23,281 nt of DNA from an uncultured Collinsella sp. (GTDB lineage Bacteria; Actinomycetota; Coriobacteriia; Coriobacteriales; Coriobacteriaceae), in NCBI GenBank assembly GCA_902478935.1, contig CABSMV010000017.1, positions 1 through 23,281 of the forward strand, given 5' to 3'. Positions 14,124 through 21,368 of the stretch are shown here, one piece after another (position 1 is the first letter of the stretch; every line of letters begins with the position of its first letter). Both the position numbers and the translations under genes were made by a program. The notes under the pieces were generated by a model. That model made no database searches, was not told the DNA's origin, and saw nothing but the letters and a program-made list of their open reading frames with translations.

Positions 14124-14161
14124 TTGTTTGCGAGGGATAATCATACCGAGCATACCAAATA

Positions 14162-14203
14162 CAGGGGGGGCGGGCACCGTTGCTGGTGTCCATCCCCCTC
14201 CTG
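14162..14203. repeat. Imperfect G/C-rich hairpin between convergent genes
   Basis: A run of G followed by CGGGCACC (to 14178) can pair with GGTGTCC and CCCCC (14185-14199) around GTTGCT, with CAGG/CCTG at the outer ends. It lies between the ABC permease and the convergent amidohydrolase. It probably ends transcription, but the absence of a T-tract leaves this weak. Confidence 0.4.
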
Positions 14204-14236
14204 GCATGGAAGGTTTAAGCCTGTGTGATTCGCGAA

Positions 14237-15046
14237 CTAGCGGGTCTGCTTTACCTTGGCCGCTGCCTCGACAAACGACTTCCACAGGTTAAAGTCGGTC
14301 TCGAGCGTCTTCCACGTGTACTCAGGGTGCCATTGCACGCCCAGGCAGAAAGGCTGGCCTTCGACTTCGATGCACTCGGGAACGCCGTCGGTTGCCTTGG
14401 CGACCAAGCGCGTGCTTTTGCCCAGGCGGTCGACGCAGCAGTGATGTGCCGAGTTGGTCTGGATCAGCCTGTGCCCGCCAAGTGCACGCTCCAGCAGCGA
14501 GCCCGGCATGACCTCGACAGGGTGCACGGGGTCGTTGAGCACGTGGGTGTGGCGCCACTGCGTGCGGCCCTCGCGCGCACCCAGGCTCGGCACGTCCATG
14601 CACAGGGTACCGCCGGTGGCGACGTTGAGCAGCTGCGTGCCGCGGCAGGTGGTAAAGAGCGGCTTTTTGGCGCGGAGCACCTCGCCGACCAGCTTAAACT
14701 CAAAGCTATCGCGGATCTCGCAGCAGAGGGTGGGGTCGTAGGGTCGATCATCGCCCCAACGTTTGGGATTGACATCGGGGCCGCCGGGAATGGCGATGCC
14801 GTCGGCGATATCGACGTAATGACGGATGACCTCAATGTCCTCGGTGATGGACATCTGCAGCGGCAGGCCGCCAGCGGCAAGGATGGCATCGACAAAGACA
14901 CTTGCGATTTCCTCGTTGGGGGAGAGCATCTCGGTTAAAAACGGCTCTGCCTCTTCCCAGCGCGGTGCGACGAGGATGAGTGGGCGGTCGGCGGGGGCGA
15001 CGTCGACGTGCGGGGTGTAGGACGATGAAGTACGAGTTCCGATCAT
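14237..15046 (-). CDS. Gamma-glutamyl-gamma-aminobutyrate hydrolase-type amidohydrolase (peptidase C26)
   Basis: A class I glutamine-amidotransferase-like hydrolase that cleaves gamma-glutamyl amide bonds, as PuuD does in the cytosol. Of 269 residues, IPGGPDVNPKRWG (86-98) is the family's oxyanion region, nucleophile Cys134 lies in TTCRGTQLLN, and His240/Glu242 in GVQWHPEYTW complete the triad. It is the last gene of the amino-acid ABC operon, 51 bp after the ATPase. That suggests the importer brings in glutamine, glutamate or a gamma-glutamyl compound which this enzyme then cuts (inference). No other putrescine-utilisation gene is nearby. Confidence 0.9.
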   Translation of the reverse strand: MIGTRTSSSYTPHVDVAPADRPLILVAPRWEEAEPFLTEMLSPNEEIASVFVDAILAAGGLPLQMSITEDIEVIRHYVDIADGIAIPGGPDVNPKRWGDDRPYDPTLCCEIRDSFEFKLVGEVLRAKKPLFTTCRGTQLLNVATGGTLCMDVPSLGAREGRTQWRHTHVLNDPVHPVEVMPGSLLERALGGHRLIQTNSAHHCCVDRLGKSTRLVAKATDGVPECIEVEGQPFCLGVQWHPEYTWKTLETDFNLWKSFVEAAAKVKQTR

Positions 15047-15097
15047 AGGTGTAACTTTCGAGTTTGGATGGGCATGGCGGGTAGGTGGGCGGTCTGG

Positions 15098-15862
15098 TTA
15101 GTGGCCCTTGATGGAGTTGAGGAAGTCCTGGGCGCGCTTGGTCTGGGGGTGGTCGAAGAACTCGTCGGGCGTGCCGGTTTCCACGATCTGGCCGTCGGCC
15201 ATAAACACGACGCGATCGGCCACGCGACGGGCAAAGTTCATCTCGTGCGTAATGACGATCATCGTCATGCCCTGCTGGGCCAGACGGACCATGACCTCGA
15301 GCACCTCGTTGATCATCTCGGGGTCAAGGGCACTCGTGGGCTCGTCAAAGAGCATGGCCTTGGGTTGCATGGCAAGCGAGCGGGCGATGGCTACGCGCTG
15401 TTGCTGGCCGCCCGAGAGCTGTGCGGGCACCTTATCGGCCTGCTCGGCCACGCCCACGCGGCTCAGCAGGTCCATGGCGCGCTCACGGGCCTCATCCTTG
15501 GAGACGCCCAACACGTCGACCGGCCCCAGCATGACGTTCTGCAGTACGGTCATATGTGCGAACAGGTTGAACTGCTGAAACACCATACCCAGTTCGGCGC
15601 GCATGCGGGCAAGATCCTTGCCTTCCTGCGGCAGGGGCTCGCCCTCGATGAGAATCTCGCCCGAGTCGATGGTTTCCAGGCGGTTGATGGTGCGGCACAT
15701 GGTCGACTTGCCCGAGCCCGAGGGGCCGATCACAACGACGACCTCGCCGCGGTCGACCGAGAGATTGATGTCGTTGAGGACGTGCAGATCGCCATAGTGC
15801 TTATCGACGTGTCTGAGCTCGATCAGCGGCTGATTGCCGGTGGAAGAGGTGCTCTGTGCCAT
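15098..15862 (-). CDS. Polar amino-acid ABC transporter ATP-binding protein
   Basis: A 254-residue ATPase of the GlnQ/GltL/HisP group that energises amino-acid uptake. Walker A GPSGSGKST (46-54), Q-loop VFQQFNLFAHMTVLQN (94-109), signature LSGGQQQR (149-156), Walker B AMLFDEPTSALDP (169-181) and switch ITHEM are all intact. It follows permease 1 of the operon by 36 bp. The ATG lies 5' of MAQSTSSTGNQPLIELRHV, where the ABC domain begins at about residue 12. Confidence 0.95.
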   Translation of the reverse strand: MAQSTSSTGNQPLIELRHVDKHYGDLHVLNDINLSVDRGEVVVVIGPSGSGKSTMCRTINRLETIDSGEILIEGEPLPQEGKDLARMRAELGMVFQQFNLFAHMTVLQNVMLGPVDVLGVSKDEARERAMDLLSRVGVAEQADKVPAQLSGGQQQRVAIARSLAMQPKAMLFDEPTSALDPEMINEVLEVMVRLAQQGMTMIVITHEMNFARRVADRVVFMADGQIVETGTPDEFFDHPQTKRAQDFLNSIKGH

Positions 15863-15898
15863 GGTGCTCGGCTCCTTATGACTCGAAATGGTAAAGCG

Positions 15899-16732
15899 TT
15901 AGCGGATGATGGTCGCGCCGGTCTTGTGCGAAACGTAGACAGCGGCCTTGTTAATCGCGACGTTGATGAGGATATAGATGACCGCGATTACCAGGTAGAC
16001 CGACACGAGGGCGTCGTAGTTGGTAATGAGCACGCGGGCATTTTGCATCAGGTCGGGATAGCTCACCACATAGGCGACGGTGGTGTCCTTGACCACGACT
16101 ACAAGTTGTGAGATCAAGGACGGAATAATAAACCGAATCGCTTGGGGCAATACGATTTTAAAGGTGATTTTGGCCTTGGAGAGACCGAGCGCCTGGGCTG
16201 CCTCGACCTGACCGCGCGGCACGGCATTGACGCCGGCGCGGAAAATCTCGGCCAGCACGCCGGCCGCAGCGAGCGCGACAGGCAACGTGAGCATCCAAAA
16301 CGACGGCAGCGAGATCTTGTACTGGGGCAGCACCAAAAAGAAGAAGTAGATAAACAGCAGGCTCGGCACACCGCGGAAGAAGTCGGTAAGCACGCGGCAG
16401 ACCAGCTGCAGCGGCTTAATGTCGCTGGTGCGGCCGAGCATAAGGGCTAAGCCCAGCACCAGCGCGATGGCGCCAGCGGTGAGTGCGACTTTAACGGTGC
16501 CCTCAAAGCCGGCAAGCAAGAACTTCCAGGTGGTGAGGTGCGTAAAGAAATACCAATAGTGGACCGAAAGCTGACCGGTCACATAAAAGCGCTGCAGTAC
16601 CAGGATGGCGAGCGCGGCGACAGCAACAAGCGAGATGGCGGTGCCGATGCGAATCTTGGCGCGCATCTTGGGGCCGGGAGCCTCGTAGAGCGCATCGCGC
16701 ATGGTGAGTGCGGAGGTGGAGTGCTTGCTCAT
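15899..16732 (-). CDS. Amino-acid ABC transporter permease (long)
   Basis: A 277-residue inner-membrane subunit of the HisM/GlnP family. A 30-residue cytoplasmic tail precedes the first hydrophobic segment (31-46). The family signature TDFFRGVPSLLFIYF (116-130) and EAA loop EIFRAGVNAVPRGQVEAAQALGL (162-184) are present, the latter contacting the ATPase. Its start overlaps the stop of the upstream permease by four bases, and GAGGAT serves as ribosome binding site, so the two subunits are made together and likely form a heterodimer. Confidence 0.94.
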   Translation of the reverse strand: MSKHSTSALTMRDALYEAPGPKMRAKIRIGTAISLVAVAALAILVLQRFYVTGQLSVHYWYFFTHLTTWKFLLAGFEGTVKVALTAGAIALVLGLALMLGRTSDIKPLQLVCRVLTDFFRGVPSLLFIYFFFLVLPQYKISLPSFWMLTLPVALAAAGVLAEIFRAGVNAVPRGQVEAAQALGLSKAKITFKIVLPQAIRFIIPSLISQLVVVVKDTTVAYVVSYPDLMQNARVLITNYDALVSVYLVIAVIYILINVAINKAAVYVSHKTGATIIR

Positions 16733-17388
16733 CGGAGGATCCTCACCTTCTTATCGATATAGTTGCCAATGTGGCTCACCACAAAGGCCGTGCCCAGGTA
16801 GCCGAGCGCCGAGATAAAGAACGCGACGACGCCGCCGAGCGAGCGCGTGTTGATATAGCTCACCACGCCGGTGAGCTCCTGCGGTTTAAGCGGCACCTGA
16901 CTGCCGAGCGCGGTGGTGAGCATGACGGCGATAAAGAGGTTGGTCATGGGCAATACGCTTGAGCGCAGTGCCTGCGGAATCACGATCTTGGCGAGGATGC
17001 GGGTGAAGCTCATGCCGAGCGAGCGGGCGGCTTCGACCTGGCCGACGCCGACGGTGTTGATGCCACTCATGAAGTTCTCGGAGCCAAAGGCCGAGCCCAA
17101 AAGGACCGTGGCGACGATAACGCAGGTGCGGTAGGGCAGGACGACCTTGAGCGGTGGCAGCGCATAGACGACGATGATGAGCAGCGCGATGCCGGGAATG
17201 TTACGGAAGACCTGAACATACAGGTCGCCAAAGACGCGCAGCGGCTTGAGCGGCGACACGCGCATCACGGTGACGGCGACGGCCAGCACCATGGCGATGG
17301 CAAACGACTCAAGCGTCATGCCCCAGGTTGCGAGCAGCGCGTCGATATAGTTCTGGCCATAGAGCGACCAGAGCTCGGAGAGACTCAT
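16729..17388 (-). CDS. Amino-acid ABC transporter permease (short)
   Basis: A 219-residue inner-membrane subunit of the same family as its neighbour. VFRNIPGIALLIIVVYALPP (60-79) and the EAA loop with QVEAARSLGMSFTRILAKIVIPQA (from 117) are typical. GGAGGT lies just upstream of its ATG. It follows the binding-protein gene by 138 bp, with a hairpin in the gap. Two distinct permeases with one ATPase and one binding protein fits glutamate/aspartate-type or glutamine-type systems, but the substrate cannot be read out. Confidence 0.94.
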   Translation of the reverse strand: MSLSELWSLYGQNYIDALLATWGMTLESFAIAMVLAVAVTVMRVSPLKPLRVFGDLYVQVFRNIPGIALLIIVVYALPPLKVVLPYRTCVIVATVLLGSAFGSENFMSGINTVGVGQVEAARSLGMSFTRILAKIVIPQALRSSVLPMTNLFIAVMLTTALGSQVPLKPQELTGVVSYINTRSLGGVVAFFISALGYLGTAFVVSHIGNYIDKKVRILR

Positions 17389-17401
17389 GCGGACCTCCTG
17401 C

Positions 17402-17438
17402 CGGTAAGGAAAGGGGCTCCCGTGTGTACGGAAGCCCC
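17402..17438 (-). terminator. Intra-operon hairpin after binding-protein gene
   Basis: GGGGCT-CCG type stem: 17413-17422 pairs with 17429-17438 (nine of ten positions) around a 6-nt loop. Read on the minus strand it is followed by TTTCCTT. It lies between the binding protein and the first permease and is suited to partial termination or message stabilisation, so that binding protein is made in excess over membrane subunits. Confidence 0.7.
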
Positions 17439-17526
17439 GACAACTCAGTGAGGAAACAGTTTATCGCAATAAAGCGCATCGTGCGTTTCCATATGGTTTC
17501 GTTGCGGCCGTTACCAGGCTCGCTGC

Positions 17527-18522
17527 CTAGGCCCCGATCTCGGGCAGCTCGGGAACATTGGTGTCGCCCGTACGGTCGCCGATGCAGATCTGCCACAGCT
17601 CAGTCCAGGTGCCGTCGTCCTCGATCTTCTTAAGGAAGTCGTTGACAAAGGCGACGCCGTCGGAATCGAGCGGCAGACCGATGCCATAGGGCTCCTTGCT
17701 GCCGAAGGGCTTGCCAGCAATCTTGTACTTACCGGGCTCGCGGACCAGGGCGCTCTGCTGCATGTTGTTATCGATGACATAGGCGTCAACGCGGCCCTGC
17801 TGGAGTGCCTGGCGGGCCTCCTCGTCGGTCTTGAACTCCTGCTGGCTGGCCTTGGGAGCGAACTCCTCCAGGATGGCGGGGCCGTTGGAGCCGGACTGGA
17901 CGGCGACGTTCTTGTCGGCCAGGTCGTCGACGCTCTTGATGTCGTCGTTATCGGCAAGCACCAGGATGGCCTGCTGCGTGTAGTAATAGGGCCCGGCAAA
18001 GGAGACGAGCTTCTTGCGCTCATCGGTAATGGTGTAGGTGGCAAAGACAGCGTCGACCTGGCCGTTCTGCAGGACAGACTCGCGCGTGTCCGAGGTCACC
18101 TGGGTGATCTCGACCTTGTTCTCGCCCAGAATGTAGTTGGACAGGAGCTGTGCGATACCGGCGTCGAAGCCGCGGGTCTGACCGTCTTTCTCGTTGAGGA
18201 GGGAGAAGAGCGTGGAGGTCTGAACGCCACCGATCTTAAAGACGCCGGCGTCCTTGACGGCCGTGGCCCAGGTGCTGGCGGCGATGGCGTCGTCATCGGC
18301 CTTGGGGCCGTCGTTGACGAGCTTGTCGAATGCCTTAGCGTCGAGCGTGGTGGAAGCCTCGGTATCCTCGGAGCTCTTGGAGGAGTCGGCGGCGGAGCCC
18401 TTGTCGGCCTCGGCGCTGGTGTCGGAGCAGCCGGCAAGACCAAGGCCGGCGACGGTTGCGAAGGTGGCGGCAACGAAGCCGCGGCGGTCGAGAACGACCT
18501 GCTGGGAGAGGTTCTTGCTCAT
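17527..18522 (-). CDS. Amino-acid ABC transporter substrate-binding lipoprotein, Tat-type signal
   Basis: A 331-residue extracytoplasmic binding protein of the SBP_bac_3 family that captures a polar amino acid and delivers it to the permeases. The signal region has DRRGFV (12-17), which fits a twin-arginine motif, then a hydrophobic stretch and the lipobox LAGC with Cys32 as lipid-anchored residue. A Ser/Asp/Glu-rich linker follows to about residue 60. GFDAGIAQLLSNYILG, VDAVFATYTITDERKKLVSFAGPYY and the DDLADKNVAVQSGSNG segment are characteristic of the family. Its SD AGAAAGGTG and promoter lie just upstream; it is the first gene of the operon. Confidence 0.93.
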   Translation of the reverse strand: MSKNLSQQVVLDRRGFVAATFATVAGLGLAGCSDTSAEADKGSAADSSKSSEDTEASTTLDAKAFDKLVNDGPKADDDAIAASTWATAVKDAGVFKIGGVQTSTLFSLLNEKDGQTRGFDAGIAQLLSNYILGENKVEITQVTSDTRESVLQNGQVDAVFATYTITDERKKLVSFAGPYYYTQQAILVLADNDDIKSVDDLADKNVAVQSGSNGPAILEEFAPKASQQEFKTDEEARQALQQGRVDAYVIDNNMQQSALVREPGKYKIAGKPFGSKEPYGIGLPLDSDGVAFVNDFLKKIEDDGTWTELWQICIGDRTGDTNVPELPEIGA

Positions 18523-18565
18523 GGTAGAACACCTTTCTCAATAAAATCCCTAGCGGTTGAGTAGA

Positions 18566-18595
18566 GTTATACCCTATTGCGCTCAAATGGGTCAA
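18566..18595 (-). promoter_or_regulatory. Sigma-A-type promoter of the amino-acid ABC operon
   Basis: On the minus strand, TTGACC (18595-18590) and TATAAC (18571-18566) are separated by 18 bp. This would start transcription roughly 40 bases before the binding-protein ATG at 18522. No other good promoter is visible within the operon, so it probably drives all five genes. Confidence 0.65.
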
Positions 18596-18638
18596 CACGA
18601 AATAACTCAGAAACATACTTACCTTATGGGTTATTCTA

Positions 18639-18670
18639 CCTACCAAAAAGGGACAGGCACCTTTGTGGTG
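18639..18670 (+). repeat. REP-like repeat, copy C
   Basis: CCTACCAAAAAGGGACAGG followed by CACCTTTGTGGTGG. The first half matches copies A (3669) and B (4875); the second half differs and can fold back on the start (ACCA with TGGT). It lies upstream of the ABC operon promoter in the 296-bp gap between the binding-protein gene and dxs, which holds no gene but also contains palindrome III and the dxs terminator. Confidence 0.5.
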
Positions 18671-18706
18671 GTTCTGGCCGGTGCGGCGGCAAGCCTTGCT
18701 GCTTTG

Positions 18707-18761
18707 TCTCAATCTGTAAAATCTGGACGGTCAAAAGGTCCCTATCTGTTACAGATTGAGA
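18707..18761. repeat. Palindrome III: 13-bp perfect inverted repeat
   Basis: TCTCAATCTGTAA (18707-18719) pairs perfectly with TTACAGATTGAGA (18749-18761) around a 29-nt centre that has its own GGAC/GTCC pairing (18725-18728 with 18738-18741). There is no T-tract. It shares centre length and nested pairing with palindromes I and II. Confidence 0.75.
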
Positions 18762-18773
18762 TAATCGCGTCGT

Positions 18774-18817
18774 GAAAACAAAAACCTCCGCAGGGGTGCT
18801 TCCCTTGCGGAGGTTTT
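18774..18817. terminator. Rho-independent terminator of dxs
   Basis: AAAACCTCCGCA (18781-18792) and TGCGGAGGTTTT (18806-18817) form a perfect 12-bp stem. On the minus strand the stem follows the dxs stop codon by one base and ends in a T-rich run with one interrupting G. T-rich sequence on both sides could also stop rightward transcription. Confidence 0.9.
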
Positions 18818-18818
18818 C

Positions 18819-20600
18819 TTACTCGTTGAGTAGTCTCACGGCTTCGGCGGCCATATTCTCGACCGTCATGCCGTTTTGCGCGAGCAGTTCGTTGGGATCG
18901 TAGCGGTCGGGGAAGCCCTTGGCGATGCCGAAGGTACGCGTGCGCAACGGCGTGCATGCCAGATAACATGCCACGCGCTCGCCCCAGCCGCCGTCCAAGA
19001 CGCCGTCCTCGAGGGTGACGACAACGCGATGCTCGGCGGCAAGACTGTCGAGGAACTCGCGGTCGAGCTCGGTTGCAAAGCGCGGGTTGACGAGCGTGGC
19101 CTCGATGCCGTACTCGGCAGTCAGACGGTTTGCCACGCGCTCACCCAGCTCAAAGAAATCGCCAAGCGCGAGCACGGCAACGTCGCGGCCCTGACGCACC
19201 ACGTTGTAGCGAACGGCGCTGTAGTCGGCGTCCTCGGCAGGTGCCAGATCGGGGCGGCTTACCAGGCCGATGCCCGGTACGCGGATTGCCACGGGATGCT
19301 CGCGGTGGTCGAGCGACCAGCTCAGCATGGACAGATATTCCTCCATGCAGGCCGGCGCCAAGTAGTGCATGTTGGGAAGACCGCCCAGCATGGAAATATC
19401 AAAGAACGAAAGGTGCGTCTCGGACGTGGTGCCAAAGATCGACGCACCAAACACCAAAATGGTTGCCGGGGCGTCGTTGAGGCACAGGTCGTGCCACAGC
19501 TCGTCGTAGGCGCGCTGCAAAAACGTACCGTACACACCAAAGACTGGCTTGGCGCCCGAGCGCGCAAGCGCGGTGGCAAAGGTCACGGCGTGCTCCTCGG
19601 CAATGCCCACATCGACGAACTGTTTGCCGGCGGCAGCGCGAAGCTCGGGTGTAAAGCCCATGATGTAGGGCGTGGCGGCCGTGATGCCAACGACCTGTGG
19701 ATCGCGCTCGATGGCGGCGCTGAGCGCCTCGCCCGTAATGTCGGCGTAGGTGCGCGGCGCAGGCTCGCTCGGATGGCCCGGGCAGAGCTTGCGCCCGGTC
19801 GCCATGTCAAACGGACCCACGTGGTGCCAGCGCTCGGGGTCGCTCTGGGCCGGCTCAAAGCCCTTGCCCTTGGCAGTGGAGACGTGCAGCACGATGGGAT
19901 GATCGATATCGCGCAGTTCCTGCAGCGCGTCGACTAGGGCCAACACGTCGTTACCGGCGTCCAGATAGCGGTAGTCGAGCCCCGTCGCGCGGAAAACGTT
20001 GCGCTCACAGGTGCCGTTGCTGGCGCGCAGCTCGGCCAGATTGCGATACAGGCCACCGTGGTTCTCGGCAATGGACTGGTCGTTATCGTTGACGATGATG
20101 ATCAGGTTGCTGTCGAGCTCGGCGGCGTTGTTAAAGCCCTCAAACGCCAGGCCGCCCGAAAGCGAGCCGTCGCCAATAACGGTGATGACGTTGTACGCAT
20201 CGCCCGCCAGGTCACGAGCGTGCGCCAGGCCGCAGCCCAGGCTCACCGACGTGGAGGTATGGCCCATGGCGAACAGGTCGTGCTCGGACTCGTCGGGATT
20301 GGCAAAGCCAGAGGCCTCGCCAAAGCGCTTCGGATCGATATAAGTGTACGCGCGCCCCGTCAGCGCCTTGTGGGCGTAGGTCTGGTGCGAAACGTCAAAG
20401 AGAATCTTGTCGATAGGGGAGTTAAACACGCGATGGAGCGCGACCGTAAGCTCAACGACGCCCAGGTTGGGGGCAACGTGTCCGCCGACAGCGGCGGAGC
20501 TTTCGAGGATGGCGTGGCGAATCTCGTCGCAGAGCTGCGGGAGCTCGGCACGATTAAGAGCCTTGACGTCCTCGGGCGTTGTCGTTTGCGTAAGCAGCAT
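18819..20600 (-). CDS. dxs: Divergent 1-deoxy-D-xylulose-5-phosphate synthase-like enzyme
   Basis: A thiamine-diphosphate enzyme of 593 residues expected to join pyruvate and glyceraldehyde 3-phosphate, the first step of the MEP isoprenoid pathway. His41 (GGHVAPNLGVVE), the DVSHQTYAHKALTGR block (69-83), TPP motif GDGSLSGG (143-150) with Asn171, and Glu335 in VDVGIAEEHAVTF are in place. Compared with classical DXS it is shorter, has DVSHQ for DVGHQ, and has GTTSETHLSFFD (390-401) where GADGPTH-G-FD is usual, keeping His396. These changes fit a separate DXS-like subfamily that I recall from Firmicutes, so the activity could differ. The N-terminus MLLTQ fits that subfamily despite a weak ribosome binding site. 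A perfect palindrome GAGCGCCGGCGCTC (20626-20639) lies in its leader. Confidence 0.85.
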   Translation of the reverse strand: MLLTQTTTPEDVKALNRAELPQLCDEIRHAILESSAAVGGHVAPNLGVVELTVALHRVFNSPIDKILFDVSHQTYAHKALTGRAYTYIDPKRFGEASGFANPDESEHDLFAMGHTSTSVSLGCGLAHARDLAGDAYNVITVIGDGSLSGGLAFEGFNNAAELDSNLIIIVNDNDQSIAENHGGLYRNLAELRASNGTCERNVFRATGLDYRYLDAGNDVLALVDALQELRDIDHPIVLHVSTAKGKGFEPAQSDPERWHHVGPFDMATGRKLCPGHPSEPAPRTYADITGEALSAAIERDPQVVGITAATPYIMGFTPELRAAAGKQFVDVGIAEEHAVTFATALARSGAKPVFGVYGTFLQRAYDELWHDLCLNDAPATILVFGASIFGTTSETHLSFFDISMLGGLPNMHYLAPACMEEYLSMLSWSLDHREHPVAIRVPGIGLVSRPDLAPAEDADYSAVRYNVVRQGRDVAVLALGDFFELGERVANRLTAEYGIEATLVNPRFATELDREFLDSLAAEHRVVVTLEDGVLDGGWGERVACYLACTPLRTRTFGIAKGFPDRYDPNELLAQNGMTVENMAAEAVRLLNE

Positions 20601-20828
20601 CGTTGTGGGTTACTCCATGCGAATCGAGCGCCGGCGCTCCCTCGGCCGGCACAATTGCACAAGACAGTCTCGCACATTTTGGCGTTTGATATGTGACGGC
20701 GGCGCGGTAATTCGCCAACTGGTGGGGCAAAACGTTTTGTCCGATGCCATACTGATGTGTTCCATGATGTTTTTATCGATTGTGCACAGGCCGTGGCTTG
20801 TCGCCGTGAGTCGCTGGAAGGAGGCAGC

Positions 20829-21365
20829 ATGTCCGGTGTCGTTCGTGCCGAGAAAATCGCGTGCGAAGTAGACCATGCTGCCCGTCAACTGGCCCAGGCG
20901 GGCCGTCTGGACCTGACGCGCGAGTTTATCCAGCATGGCGATGTGACGGTGTATACGCATGTGACCTCGGTGGCGCGGGCAAGTCTGTCCTTTGCCGAGC
21001 GCCTGGGCCGCGTCGGTGTCTCGGTCGACCGTGCCTCGTTGCTGCGCGGAGCCTTGCTGCACGACTACTTTCTCTATGACTGGCACGATCCCGATCCGAG
21101 CCATCGCCTGCACGGATTTCGGCATCCGTTTTTTGCCCTGGCACGTGCCGAGGAAGATTTTGAGCTGACGCCGCGCGAGCGGAATATCATCGTGCGGCAT
21201 ATGTTTCCGCTGGTGCCAGTGCCGCCGACGTGTCGTGAGGCATGGATTGTGTGCCTGGCAGATAAATGGTGCGCGCTGCGTGAGACAGTCGCCGGCCGCC
21301 TGCCGCGCAAGGACGAGGCGGACGATGGCGTGAGCAGCGAATCGAGTGAAAAGAGGAGAGGGTAG
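20829..21365 (+). CDS. HD-domain phosphohydrolase-like protein
   Basis: A 178-residue protein with the metal-dependent HD pattern: His44 (YTHVTSVAR), His78-Asp79 (LRGALLHDYFLYDWH) and Asp145 (VCLADKWCALRE). GFRHPFFALARAEEDFELTPRERNIIVRHMFPL between them is typical of a small uncharacterised HD family common in Clostridia and Coriobacteria. Substrate unknown, probably a nucleotide or phosphate ester. AAGGAGG stands 5 nt before the ATG at 20829. An earlier in-frame ATG lacks an SD. The next gene starts 3 bp after its stop. Confidence 0.85.
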   Translation: MSGVVRAEKIACEVDHAARQLAQAGRLDLTREFIQHGDVTVYTHVTSVARASLSFAERLGRVGVSVDRASLLRGALLHDYFLYDWHDPDPSHRLHGFRHPFFALARAEEDFELTPRERNIIVRHMFPLVPVPPTCREAWIVCLADKWCALRETVAGRLPRKDEADDGVSSESSEKRRG

Positions 21366-21368
21366 ACG

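Noticed and set aside
18557..18775. 72-codon plus-strand frame between the ABC operon and dxs
   Set aside because: It runs through the operon promoter, a REP-like repeat and a palindrome, has no ribosome binding site and no resemblance to any family.
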